A stretch of 64,000 bases of DNA from positions 96,907 through 160,906 of IMG/VR virus record IMGVR_UViG_3300024226_000001; one strand, 5' to 3'. Source of the stretch: a virus. The notes beneath the pieces are model-generated. The model worked only from the letters and a program-made list of their open reading frames with translations. It did no database searches and was not told where the DNA came from. Positions 34,195 through 42,679 of the stretch are shown here, piece by piece. A program made the translations under genes and the position numbers. How positions within the stretch are numbered: position 1 is the stretch's first letter; each line of letters begins with the position of its first letter.

Positions 34195-34698
34195 ATTCTT
34201 TTTAGAATTTTTACGAGCTAAATTTAGAAACTCCTGTTGTTGATTCAATAGGAGTTTTTTTATGTGCTTACGGAACTCTATCGATGACTTAAGTATTCTA
34301 GCATCTACCATAGGAGCCAGTAATGCATCATGATACTCTGGATGAACAAAGTTTTCCAAGCTAAAGTTATCAGTCTTAGATCTGATAGGTTTACCAGATA
34401 GTGCACAGACCCAATCTATTGTGTTATAGTTTTCTTTAAGATCTTCCATCTTCACAAACGAATCAGTAGACCAATCATAATAATACTTATTTTTAGAGGA
34501 AGTATATCTATGTTGACATATATTGAATATGATATGAACGAACTGATCGCTTTCACACCTTTCACCTAAAATAGGATTTTCTATTAATAGTCTCTTCTGC
34601 TGTCTTGCAAGATTTGATAACTTAATTCCAAATCTATTAGAATAAGGAGAATGAGGGGAAACCCTTTCCAATTTGGGATATTTTTTATTATATGCCAT
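34186..34698 (-). CDS. hypothetical protein on the reverse strand
   Basis: 170 residues, basic, Tyr-rich, not recognised. Visible blocks are CESDQFVHIIFNICQHRY, KNKYYYDWSTDSFV and WVCALSGKPIRS; no catalytic signature. One of only two reverse-strand genes in the window. It is convergent with the internal protein gene (9-bp overlap of 3' ends) and divergent from the clamp loader gene. The ATACTATATG start context is shared with the other reverse gene at 62950. It could be regulated apart from the neighbouring late and early units. Confidence 0.65.
   Translation of the reverse strand: MAYNKKYPKLERVSPHSPYSNRFGIKLSNLARQQKRLLIENPILGERCESDQFVHIIFNICQHRYTSSKNKYYYDWSTDSFVKMEDLKENYNTIDWVCALSGKPIRSKTDNFSLENFVHPEYHDALLAPMVDARILKSSIEFRKHIKKLLLNQQQEFLNLARKNSKKNLD
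34228..34261 (+). terminator. plus-strand terminator inside the convergent reverse gene
   Basis: AAACTCCT/AGGAGTTT stem followed by T-run, reading rightwards but lying within the 3' coding region of the reverse-strand gene. A weaker AAATTCT/AGAATTT hairpin precedes it at 34193-34210. Confidence 0.7.
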
Positions 34699-34757
34699 AT
34701 AGTATTTATTCGTGAAACAAAACAGCTATATTATGTATAATTATTAAACAAATTTAC

Positions 34758-35708
34758 ATGGTTCACACACTGTTCACAGAAAAATATCGTCCAAATAACT
34801 TAGACGAGTTGATTTTACCAGAAAGAGTAATGTCAAAATTTAAAGATGGTCTAACTCAAAATGTACTTTTGGCTGGAAGCCCTGGTACTGGTAAGACATC
34901 TACTGCGAAGGCGATTGTTAAGCAATTCGAACTTCCTTATATTTACATCAATGCATCAACTGATACTTCAGTAGATGTTATTAGAACCAGGATTATGGAT
35001 TTCTGTTCTACTATGTCTATCTTAGATGATCAAGGTAAGATGAAAATAGTTATCCTCGATGAGGTAGATGGTGTATCTGATCAATTCTTTAAAGCTCTTC
35101 GTGCTACTATGGAACAATTTGCATCTAATTCAAGGTTTATTGCAACCTGTAATTATGTAAATAAAATTCCAGATCCAATTCTTTCAAGGTTCGAAGTAAT
35201 TAATTTCGACTTTGATAAAGAAGAAGAGAGCGAATTGACAAAGAAATATATTAGACGAGTATATGATATATGTGGAAAAGAAGAAATGACAATAGAAAAA
35301 CCAGCATTGGTTGAATTTGTCCGTAGAAACTTCCCAGATCTTCGCTCGACACTTAATAAATTACAAGGATATAAGTCAGAAGGAACGAGTAAGATTACAT
35401 TAAATGATGTTAAAAAGTTTAACTCAGTCTATAAAGATGTTTTTGAATTAATCTTTAATGAAACAGACCCTGTTAAAAACTATAAGTATTTAGTAGGTGA
35501 ATATTCAAATAGAACAGATGAAATACTTCAAACATTAGGAGAAGAGTTCATAGACTATATTCAATCAGAGAAAGGAAATAGCGCAAAGCATATTCCTCAA
35601 ATTGCAGTAACTGTAGCAGAACATCAGGCACAAAGGGTTCACGTAATTGACCCAGCGATAACCATGCTAAGTTGTATATATAAGCTACAAGAAATAATTA
35701 GAAATTAA
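34758..35708 (+). CDS. 44: clamp loader large subunit (gp44)
   Basis: 316 residues (T4 gp44 319). An AAA+ ATPase with FTEKYRPNNLDELILP at the N-terminus, Walker A GSPGTGKT (40-47), Walker B VILDEVDG, sensor 1 IATCNYVNKIPDPILSRF (including the SRF arginine finger) and a C-terminal collar domain. With gp62 it opens and loads the gp45 clamp onto primed DNA. It has its own upstream region with GTATAATTATTAAAC and is not linked to gp45, which lies 20 kb away. Confidence 0.93.
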   Translation: MVHTLFTEKYRPNNLDELILPERVMSKFKDGLTQNVLLAGSPGTGKTSTAKAIVKQFELPYIYINASTDTSVDVIRTRIMDFCSTMSILDDQGKMKIVILDEVDGVSDQFFKALRATMEQFASNSRFIATCNYVNKIPDPILSRFEVINFDFDKEEESELTKKYIRRVYDICGKEEMTIEKPALVEFVRRNFPDLRSTLNKLQGYKSEGTSKITLNDVKKFNSVYKDVFELIFNETDPVKNYKYLVGEYSNRTDEILQTLGEEFIDYIQSEKGNSAKHIPQIAVTVAEHQAQRVHVIDPAITMLSCIYKLQEIIRN

Positions 35709-35719
35709 TTGCTGAAATA

Positions 35720-35756
35720 TTTTTTTATCTCAGAAATTTTGCTTATATTAGTAATA
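35720..35756 (+). promoter_or_regulatory. early-type promoter box, copy 2
   Basis: TTTTTTTATCTCAG then AAATTTTGCTTATATTAG and TAATAT, 13 bp before the RNase H start. A CTGAAAT just upstream can partly pair with ATCTCAG, like a decayed version of the terminator arm at 5336. Confidence 0.7.
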
Positions 35757-35769
35757 TAAAACAAAACAC

Positions 35770-36996
35770 ATGAAACTAGGAAAACATACATTGTTAATTG
35801 ACGGTAACTATTTTTTACACAGTAGACTATTCGTTCTACCTAGGCCTAAAGGTAAACAATTATTAGGCGATAAAGAATCACAATCTCAACTTATGAGAAA
35901 GCTATGTATTGACTTCGCCTCAGAAGTTCGTAAAATGGCTCCTTTTGTAGACCAGATTGTTGTTGCAGTTGATGCTAAATCATGGCGTAAAGATCTTTTT
36001 CCTGATGCACAATATAAAGGAACTAGAACACATGACGATTCTATTAATTGGAAAGCAGTCTTCGGTGTTTATGCTGAATGGCAAAAAATACTAGAACAAA
36101 AGGGTATTATTATCCACCAGGTTCAAGGTGCAGAAGCAGATGATGTAATGTACGGCTGGTCTACTCAATTAAATAGCGAAGGTAAAAATTGCATTGCATG
36201 GACAGGTGATAGAGATTTAATTCAACTCGTAAACTACAATCAAGCGACAGATGCATATACACTATGGTATTATAATTCTAAGAAAAAGCTTATTGCCTTT
36301 GAAGGTTTCGAAGATGTAATGGCATCTAGAAAAACATCTACAATGACCAATGACGAATTGTTATTCAACATTGCCTCAGAAGAAGCAACGTACGACAAGC
36401 TAAAGGAAGACTTCCAGGCATGGATGGATAAGAACAGAGTAGAAGTTCAAGAAATTAACTGTGACGACTTTGTATTCGGTAAAATCCTACAAGGTGACAA
36501 ATCAGATAATATTCCTTCAGTTATTACATGGACTAAAGCTGCATCTAATGGCAAGATCAGAAACTATTCACTTACAGAAAAACATTGTGTAAAGATCTTA
36601 GAACAATATAAGAAAGAAGAAAGCGAATTTACAATAGAACACTTTTTCAATAGAGGTCAAGTAAATAAGCTAGTAGATATTATTTATAGAGTTGTTGGTA
36701 AATCTGATCCTAAGGAAATCAGAATTAGATTTAATCAAAACTTAGATCTAGTTCTTCTTCACTATAATACTATTCCCCTTGCAATTCAAAAAGGTATTTA
36801 TAATAATATTGAAGCAGATAGAAATGTTTTACCAGAGTTCTCTAATATCACTCAGATGGAAAAGATCTTAGAAGGAACAGATTGGATGGCAAAGAAATCA
36901 CAGGGTGCTCCTAAAAAGTATGATGCCTTCGCAGGATTAAAAGAAGATAGTAGCAAGGAAAGACCTTCTACTAAGAAATTGAACGAACTTTTTTAA
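35770..36996 (+). CDS. rnh: RNase H / 5'-3' flap exonuclease (T4 Rnh-like, FEN family)
   Basis: 408 residues (T4 Rnh 305). FEN-family acidic motifs are visible: LLIDGNYFLHSR (9-20), VVAVDAKSWRKDLFP, GAEADDVMYGWS, WTGDRDLIQLV and a GDKSDNIPSV helix-hairpin region. It removes RNA primers and flaps on the lagging strand. It is longer than the T4 enzyme through a central insert (about 180-230) and a C-terminal tail ending KKLNELF, a possible clamp-binding peptide. Early-type promoter immediately upstream. Confidence 0.9.
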   Translation: MKLGKHTLLIDGNYFLHSRLFVLPRPKGKQLLGDKESQSQLMRKLCIDFASEVRKMAPFVDQIVVAVDAKSWRKDLFPDAQYKGTRTHDDSINWKAVFGVYAEWQKILEQKGIIIHQVQGAEADDVMYGWSTQLNSEGKNCIAWTGDRDLIQLVNYNQATDAYTLWYYNSKKKLIAFEGFEDVMASRKTSTMTNDELLFNIASEEATYDKLKEDFQAWMDKNRVEVQEINCDDFVFGKILQGDKSDNIPSVITWTKAASNGKIRNYSLTEKHCVKILEQYKKEESEFTIEHFFNRGQVNKLVDIIYRVVGKSDPKEIRIRFNQNLDLVLLHYNTIPLAIQKGIYNNIEADRNVLPEFSNITQMEKILEGTDWMAKKSQGAPKKYDAFAGLKEDSSKERPSTKKLNELF

Positions 36997-37011
36997 TAAA
37001 CTTATAGCAAG

Positions 37012-37026
37012 TTTACAGTATAATTT
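37012..37026 (+). promoter_or_regulatory. putative promoter box (AGTATAAT class)
   Basis: TTTACAGTATAATTTATATG ends at the start codon at 37029. The box is close to the start, so the leader would be very short. Confidence 0.35.
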
Positions 37027-37028
37027 AT

Positions 37029-37460
37029 ATGCTAGACGAAACAAAATTATTTGATTTTGTAAAGATCATGTTTACAAAACCTAATCAATACAAGAACGTA
37101 AAGAACTTTAATAAGAAGAGACACCACTTCATGATTAACAGATTTTTTGCTATTAAATATCCATCAAATGCACAGTTATTTAATGTGAATGGAATTAATG
37201 GCAATGCAGTTATAGATAGTTGGCACATGGTATCTTCAAGATTTCGTTCAGTTCCAGGGTGGATCTATACTAAAACTAAGAAGGCAGCTCCAAAACCTAA
37301 AAAATCAAAAAAAGAATATATACCTAAAGAAGAAACAATTAAATTCTTTTTACAAAGAAATGAAATTGGAATGAGAGAGTTCAATGATCTTAAGAAATTC
37401 AACCCGGTTGAATTAAATAATAATCTATTGGAATTAGAAAACACAATGCAGGTATATTAA
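37029..37460 (+). CDS. hypothetical protein, possible clamp-loader small subunit
   Basis: 143 residues, basic. The pattern KRHHFMINRFFAIKYPSNAQ, then a SWH...FRSVPGWIYTKTKK motif, resembles small proteins encoded next to replication genes of large phages that are sometimes annotated as clamp loader small subunit (gp62). T4 gp62 itself does not align by eye. It lies between RNase H and an unknown gene, downstream of gp44. Treat the gp62 idea as weak. Confidence 0.55.
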   Translation: MLDETKLFDFVKIMFTKPNQYKNVKNFNKKRHHFMINRFFAIKYPSNAQLFNVNGINGNAVIDSWHMVSSRFRSVPGWIYTKTKKAAPKPKKSKKEYIPKEETIKFFLQRNEIGMREFNDLKKFNPVELNNNLLELENTMQVY

Positions 37461-38114
37461 ATGATTAGTTACTACGACTTTAATGATGTGGCTACGGTTG
37501 TTGACGCCACCCTATTCAAATATAATTACATCGACAATAAGATTCTTACACTAGTAAAGAATCAATTAGACTATAGGGTCGTTAATGATGGATCTCTTCT
37601 AGTAAGTAAAGAGCAATTATCTTTGTTTTTAAAAGAAAACTTTCAATCCGATATTAATAGAATTAATGCAACTGGTTTTGAACAATTTCATAAAGAAGCA
37701 ACTACTATCTATTTTCTACATAAGATTTTAAATGATTTTACAAATCTAGAATATGTTAAACTGACTATCAATAAGAATAAATCTTATAGTAGATTATCTG
37801 ACATAGATGGAATTAAGACTCTTAGATTTAATTTTAAAGTATTGGCAGGAACATTAAGGCTATATGATATATTTCAACAAGAAAAAGATTTACAAGAAAT
37901 AAACTCTATTTTAATTTCACTAGGTCTTATGAAAAAGAATGTTCCTTACGCAAGGCACAATGCTTCTCATATATTTAATGCCTTAGATTCTTTTGTAAGA
38001 TCGAGAGAAGGTTCAGATGGAAAAGAATTTGATACTGCATTAGATCTAATGGACTGCATAGAAGCTAAGATCCAAGATGATAATCCCAAAATAATGTTAA
38101 TCACTGATTACTAG
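37461..38114 (+). CDS. hypothetical protein
   Basis: 217 residues, no recognised family. It begins MISYYDFNDVATVVDATLFK and is mostly helical, with a FLHKILNDFTNLEYVKLTIN segment. It directly abuts the previous gene, so the pair is one unit. It lies just before a late box and the neck gene, where gp13 would be expected in T4, but no gp13 similarity can be shown by eye. Confidence 0.55.
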   Translation: MISYYDFNDVATVVDATLFKYNYIDNKILTLVKNQLDYRVVNDGSLLVSKEQLSLFLKENFQSDINRINATGFEQFHKEATTIYFLHKILNDFTNLEYVKLTINKNKSYSRLSDIDGIKTLRFNFKVLAGTLRLYDIFQQEKDLQEINSILISLGLMKKNVPYARHNASHIFNALDSFVRSREGSDGKEFDTALDLMDCIEAKIQDDNPKIMLITDY

Positions 38115-38125
38115 CTTTCTTTAAC

Positions 38126-38135
38126 GAATATATAG
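38126..38135 (+). promoter_or_regulatory. late-type promoter box
   Basis: GAATATATAGAC, about 21 bp before the neck gene start. Confidence 0.55.
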
Positions 38136-38155
38136 ACAAAAGAACTAGATATTAA

Positions 38156-40105
38156 ATGGTAACAGGATATACTGCAAACGCAAACGGAGATCAACTCATA
38201 GCATCCCTACAAGATCCTTTTCAGAACGTAATAAAGATTACGGATTGGGAAATTATAGCAGGTTTAACAACACCACAGACAAAGGGTGTAGTTATATTGA
38301 ATGCAGGATCTCCAACAGTAATAGGAATGGGAACAGATTTTACATTTCTAGCCAATGGTGATGAAATTGTATTAGGAAATAAGATATTTCAAATTAGTTC
38401 CGTACCAGACGCATACACCCTGGAATTAACAACGTCACCCCAGTTTTCAACACAACCATCTGGAATAGAATTTTTCTTAGTTCCTAATGAATTAAATAAA
38501 TTTGATTATGAATTTAGATGGTCACAGACTGGTGGATCTTTTTCAGAATTTTCAGAATTAAATAAAACTTCAAACATCGGAGATTTATTCAGTTTAGATT
38601 TTAATAATACACTTCCACTTTACATTGACCTAAAAGCAGAAGTATCTTCATTATCCGGAGGTAACTCTTTATCTCTTATTTCAATCACATATACTACACA
38701 GACTGAAGACGGTATTGTTGAAGCATGTCCTAACTTTTGTGTTGAGTGTTTAGATCCCTTTTCAATGGACGGATGTGCAAACATTATCGTAGAAGAATGT
38801 AATGATAATTTATTTAATCCATATAATTTAAGTAAATCTACTAAATTTGTAAAACAAATCACAGGATTAGTAAGCAATATATTTGGCCATGAAGTAAACT
38901 ATTTTAGAACTGAACCAGATATGAGAACAGAAGATGTTACTCTTATGGAATATAGTTTACATGATGTAGTAGATAATAAAAACATAAAGATATTAGTCCC
39001 GGGAAATGAATTTCCTGAAGAAAGTATAACTTTCGATATATTCGGAATGGATTTTGCAGACTTTGAAATTCACATTACTCAAGAAGAATTTGATAGAGCG
39101 TTTGGTGAAAGAGATTCTCAAGGAAATTTAATAAAAAGCAGATATCCTAGATCTAAGGATTACATGTATATTCCTATTATTAATAGAATGTATGAAGTTC
39201 ATACCATAGCTTTAGCTGACGAGTTTAATAAGACCAATTCATACTGGAGAGTAATGCTGAAGAAATATCAAGAAAGAACTTCAGTTAATAAAAATACATT
39301 CAACGCCGCAACTGACACGTTAACCACTGGAATCGAAGAAGTTTTTGGAGAAAGACAAAGGGAAGAGCAGGAAAAGGTTTCGAATCCGCAGCAATTTCAA
39401 ACAGTTATTTCTACACACAAGGATGGTATTAGAAATTTCTATAATAAAGATTTACAAATAATAGATTTTGAATTAAAAAACAGATGGACAATTGTTAGTA
39501 AAAATTATTATGACTTATCTGGAGTAGCGGAAGGAGATTTATGTATCGAATATGATGCACCATCTAGTCTAGAAACAGGCAAAAACATGGCAATTTCCGG
39601 ATGGTTTAATCCACAGTTTGAAATTGGAAGTGGAGATCATTTCATAATAGGAGATCCAACCGCGCTTACAGGATTTAAAACTTATTTAAACGATTCAGAA
39701 TTTAAAATAATGGTTAATGGAAATACAGTTACATTTAACCACGGCCTTTCTTTAGAAAAAAGATGGTATGGATTTACTTTAAATATAAGTAATGAATTTT
39801 CCACAACTAGTTTAAGTATTTATAACTTAAATGAATCTGGATTACCTCAAAGCGCAACCTCTCAATTAACTGAAGTGTTTAATGAAGTTAAACCTTCGGG
39901 CTTAGTTTGGAACTCTAATTCTAATTTCCAAATAAGAGGAAATAGTATGTATATGACCAACATTAGAGTATTCGATCAAATGATAGAAGAAGAACAAAGA
40001 TCTAATATATTAAATCAATATATAGTTAGAGATAATCAACTTGCTAAATTAATAGACAATGCAATACCTAGTATTGGGTTTCAGAAATTTAGACACACTA
40101 GGTAA
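38156..40105 (+). CDS. 14: neck protein (gp14-like) with C-terminal LamG-like domain
   Basis: 649 residues, against 256 in T4 gp14. The middle (about 230-380) resembles gp14: VNYFRTEPDM, then ITFDIFGMDFADFEIHIT, then KDYMYIPIINRMYEVHTIAL and YWRVMLKKYQ, matching the gp14 FGM...D..YFP..N.L..I pattern. N-terminal beta-rich domains include a Cys cluster (CPNFCVEC, about 190-215). C-terminal 460-640 looks like a concanavalin/LamG fold (MAISGWFNPQFE, NGNTVTFNHGL, MTNIRVFDQ), suggesting glycan contact at the neck. The gene order before gp16-gp17-gp18-gp19 supports the call. Confidence 0.6.
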   Translation: MVTGYTANANGDQLIASLQDPFQNVIKITDWEIIAGLTTPQTKGVVILNAGSPTVIGMGTDFTFLANGDEIVLGNKIFQISSVPDAYTLELTTSPQFSTQPSGIEFFLVPNELNKFDYEFRWSQTGGSFSEFSELNKTSNIGDLFSLDFNNTLPLYIDLKAEVSSLSGGNSLSLISITYTTQTEDGIVEACPNFCVECLDPFSMDGCANIIVEECNDNLFNPYNLSKSTKFVKQITGLVSNIFGHEVNYFRTEPDMRTEDVTLMEYSLHDVVDNKNIKILVPGNEFPEESITFDIFGMDFADFEIHITQEEFDRAFGERDSQGNLIKSRYPRSKDYMYIPIINRMYEVHTIALADEFNKTNSYWRVMLKKYQERTSVNKNTFNAATDTLTTGIEEVFGERQREEQEKVSNPQQFQTVISTHKDGIRNFYNKDLQIIDFELKNRWTIVSKNYYDLSGVAEGDLCIEYDAPSSLETGKNMAISGWFNPQFEIGSGDHFIIGDPTALTGFKTYLNDSEFKIMVNGNTVTFNHGLSLEKRWYGFTLNISNEFSTTSLSIYNLNESGLPQSATSQLTEVFNEVKPSGLVWNSNSNFQIRGNSMYMTNIRVFDQMIEEEQRSNILNQYIVRDNQLAKLIDNAIPSIGFQKFRHTR

Positions 40106-40108
40106 TTA

Positions 40109-40118
40109 GGATATATAA
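40109..40118 (+). promoter_or_regulatory. late-type promoter box
   Basis: GGATATATAATCC, about 20 bp before the terminase small-subunit start. Confidence 0.55.
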
Positions 40119-40137
40119 TCCTATAAAACAATAACTT

Positions 40138-40788
40138 ATGTCAGAAGAAAAGAAGTCAATAAAAGACCAAGCAGAAGATATTAGAAAAGAGCTTGATGAA
40201 CTTATTGGTGAAAGTGTAGATATAACAGAGGCTACGGATACTGATCCAGCGTTTCTTCCACTTCAACCAAAGGAAGTTCTTCCATCATTTGGAGAACTTA
40301 AAACAAGATCTACTAAAACAGCTAAGAAAACTATAACAGCCCTTATGAAATTTTATCTTGCAGAAGATATAATTGAAAAGGATGAATATATCGCTGCTAA
40401 GAAAAAGATGGATGAGATGACAATGTCTTCTTTAGTTTATCAATTACAAGCAGGTGAAAGAGCTCTTACAACACTATTAGAAACTATCGAAGATGGCGAA
40501 TTAGCTCCAAGAATGTTTGAAGTTCTTGCAACTTTACAGAAATCAATGCTAGATATTATTAAATCCCAAACAATGTATTTAATGGCAACTGAAGAAAGTG
40601 CTAAACGAATTTCTAGAGATATAGAAATTTACAAGAAAAGAGATGATGTTAGGGAAATAGAAGAATCAGGAGGTTCCACTGGTGATTCTGCGGTTCAAAG
40701 AGGAACTAAAGATCTTATGAGAATGATTCGTTCTGGAATCGATTCAGAAACTCAAGATATCGAAGATGTAGAACCTAACGAAGAATAA
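40138..40788 (+). CDS. 16: terminase small subunit (gp16-like)
   Basis: 216 residues (T4 gp16 164), mostly alpha-helical: a central oligomerisation coiled coil (SSLVYQLQAGERALTTLLET) and charged flexible ends. It directly precedes the large terminase with a 2-bp gap, the gp16-gp17 arrangement. T4 gp16 forms rings that stimulate gp17 and help choose DNA for packaging. Assigned mainly by position and helical pattern; sequence identity is not obvious by eye. Confidence 0.65.
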   Translation: MSEEKKSIKDQAEDIRKELDELIGESVDITEATDTDPAFLPLQPKEVLPSFGELKTRSTKTAKKTITALMKFYLAEDIIEKDEYIAAKKKMDEMTMSSLVYQLQAGERALTTLLETIEDGELAPRMFEVLATLQKSMLDIIKSQTMYLMATEESAKRISRDIEIYKKRDDVREIEESGGSTGDSAVQRGTKDLMRMIRSGIDSETQDIEDVEPNEE

Positions 40789-40790
40789 CA

Positions 40791-42617
40791 ATGAGCGATT
40801 ACGTAGGAGATAATATGTGGATTCCGAAAGGAGACAAAAGCGATCCTGGTCAAAAGCTGGTATGGTCGACTAAGAATGTTGATGATCTTTTAGTAGCACT
40901 AGATAAAGGATATCGCCCACAAGTTTCTATGCCCTTTTATGAGGGTAAGCAGTTTTTACGTAAGGGTAATATTGTATTTGAATATACTGAAGAGGAAATT
41001 GCAGAGCTGGCTAAATGCGCAAATGATATTGTTTATTTTGCAGAAAAGTATGCAGTAGTAATGACAGATGAAGGTATTCAACAGGTGAAACTTAGAGAAT
41101 ATCAAAAAGAATTATTACATAACTTTCAAAACGAAAGATTTAATATTGTATTAGCGGCCAGACAAATGGGTAAAACTGTAACGGCTTCTATTTTTAATGC
41201 ATGGTATGTTACATTTAACTATGATAAAACTACTCTTCTTTTAGCTAATAAATCAGATTCAACAAAAGAAATTATAGATAAAGCAAAGGTAGTTATTGAA
41301 AACCTTCCTTTCTTTATGAAACCAGGTATTATTAAGTATGACGTTATGAATGTACGTTCAGATAATGGATGTAGATTAGTAGGTCAATCAACTACCGCAA
41401 AATCAGGTATTGGTTTTACTATTCATAACTTATATCTTGATGAGTTCGCACACATTCATCCAACTATAGTTGATTCATTCTATGAAAATGTATATCCTAC
41501 ATTATCAGCTTCTAAGGTATCTAGAATTAATATTACTTCAACACCGAATGGATTTAATAAATTCTATGAAATTTATGCAGGTGCTGAAAAAGGAGAAAAT
41601 GAATATACACCAACGAGAGTTGATTGGTGGCAGCATCCGGATAGAGATGATGCATGGTATGAAAGAGAACTTGGAAACTTAGGTTCTGAAGAAGCCTTTA
41701 ATAGACAATATGGAAATGAATTCGTAAGTTCTTCTAATCTATTATTAAGCCCAATGGTTATGAAAACCATGAGAAAGAATTCACATGAATTTATATGGCA
41801 TGATTTAGAAGATTTCGAAAATATACAAATAGATACAAAGGGAGTTTTAGGATTTCATAAAGACTTCGATCCTGAAGGAGCAAAAGAATCTAATAGATTT
41901 TATTTGTTTTCAGTAGACATCGCAGAAGGCAACGGAGGTGATTACTCTGTAATTAATGTTTTCGAAGTAGAACCAATGGAAGATAAGGACATTATTGATG
42001 CAGTGACACCCGGTGCAATGTATGACTTTTTTAGATTGAATCAAGTGGCAGTCTTTAGATCTAATGAACATGTTATTGAAGATTTTGCAAAGGTTCTATA
42101 TACATTAGCTGTTGAGATATTTAATCCTGAAAATGTTAAGATGATTATAGAATTCAATACATACGGTTCTATCTTATTGAAATATTTACAAACAGTTTAT
42201 CCTTCAAGAAATGAATTTGAAGACGAGATGGTATTAAGGTTTAAACATAGACATGATTCAAGAGCCTTAAAACCAGGTATAAAATTAAAAGCAGATAACA
42301 AATCAGTGTTTTGCCAAAATTTTAAAAAATTAATTGAAAATAATAGAATAAAAATAAATGACACAGAAACTGTAAATGAAGCAAGTCTTTTCGGTAGTCT
42401 TAAAAATGGAAGCTATGGTGCTCAAATGGGTAATGATGATATCATTATGACAGGAATCACTGCCACTGAATTTTTTAACACTACAGATTATGCAGATTAC
42501 ATCGAAGAATTGCTAGATTTTATAGATCCTGAAAAGTATAAATTAATGGAAACTACTCTATATCAACAAAACGATTCAGCCGGAGATATGCAGTATGATA
42601 TTTATGATCTTATATAG
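40791..42617 (+). CDS. 17: terminase large subunit (gp17)
   Basis: 608 residues (T4 gp17 610). The ATPase domain has an LREYQKELLHNF Q-like motif, Walker A AARQMGKT (122-129), Walker B LYLDEFAH (214-221) and the coupling segment INITSTPNG. The C-terminal RNase H-like nuclease has Asp residues in FSVDIAEGNGGDYSVI and later IIEFNTYG and GNDDIIM. It is the packaging motor that cuts concatemers and drives DNA through the gp20 portal. Confidence 0.95.
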   Translation: MSDYVGDNMWIPKGDKSDPGQKLVWSTKNVDDLLVALDKGYRPQVSMPFYEGKQFLRKGNIVFEYTEEEIAELAKCANDIVYFAEKYAVVMTDEGIQQVKLREYQKELLHNFQNERFNIVLAARQMGKTVTASIFNAWYVTFNYDKTTLLLANKSDSTKEIIDKAKVVIENLPFFMKPGIIKYDVMNVRSDNGCRLVGQSTTAKSGIGFTIHNLYLDEFAHIHPTIVDSFYENVYPTLSASKVSRINITSTPNGFNKFYEIYAGAEKGENEYTPTRVDWWQHPDRDDAWYERELGNLGSEEAFNRQYGNEFVSSSNLLLSPMVMKTMRKNSHEFIWHDLEDFENIQIDTKGVLGFHKDFDPEGAKESNRFYLFSVDIAEGNGGDYSVINVFEVEPMEDKDIIDAVTPGAMYDFFRLNQVAVFRSNEHVIEDFAKVLYTLAVEIFNPENVKMIIEFNTYGSILLKYLQTVYPSRNEFEDEMVLRFKHRHDSRALKPGIKLKADNKSVFCQNFKKLIENNRIKINDTETVNEASLFGSLKNGSYGAQMGNDDIIMTGITATEFFNTTDYADYIEELLDFIDPEKYKLMETTLYQQNDSAGDMQYDIYDLI

Positions 42618-42637
42618 ACTAAACTCCAGATTTACAC

Positions 42638-42647
42638 GGATATATAG
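42638..42647 (+). promoter_or_regulatory. late-type promoter box of the sheath gene
   Basis: GGATATATAGATTAAC, about 33 bp upstream of the sheath ATG. Confidence 0.6.
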
Positions 42648-42679
42648 ATTAACAAATAAAAAAATAAAATTAAATAACT

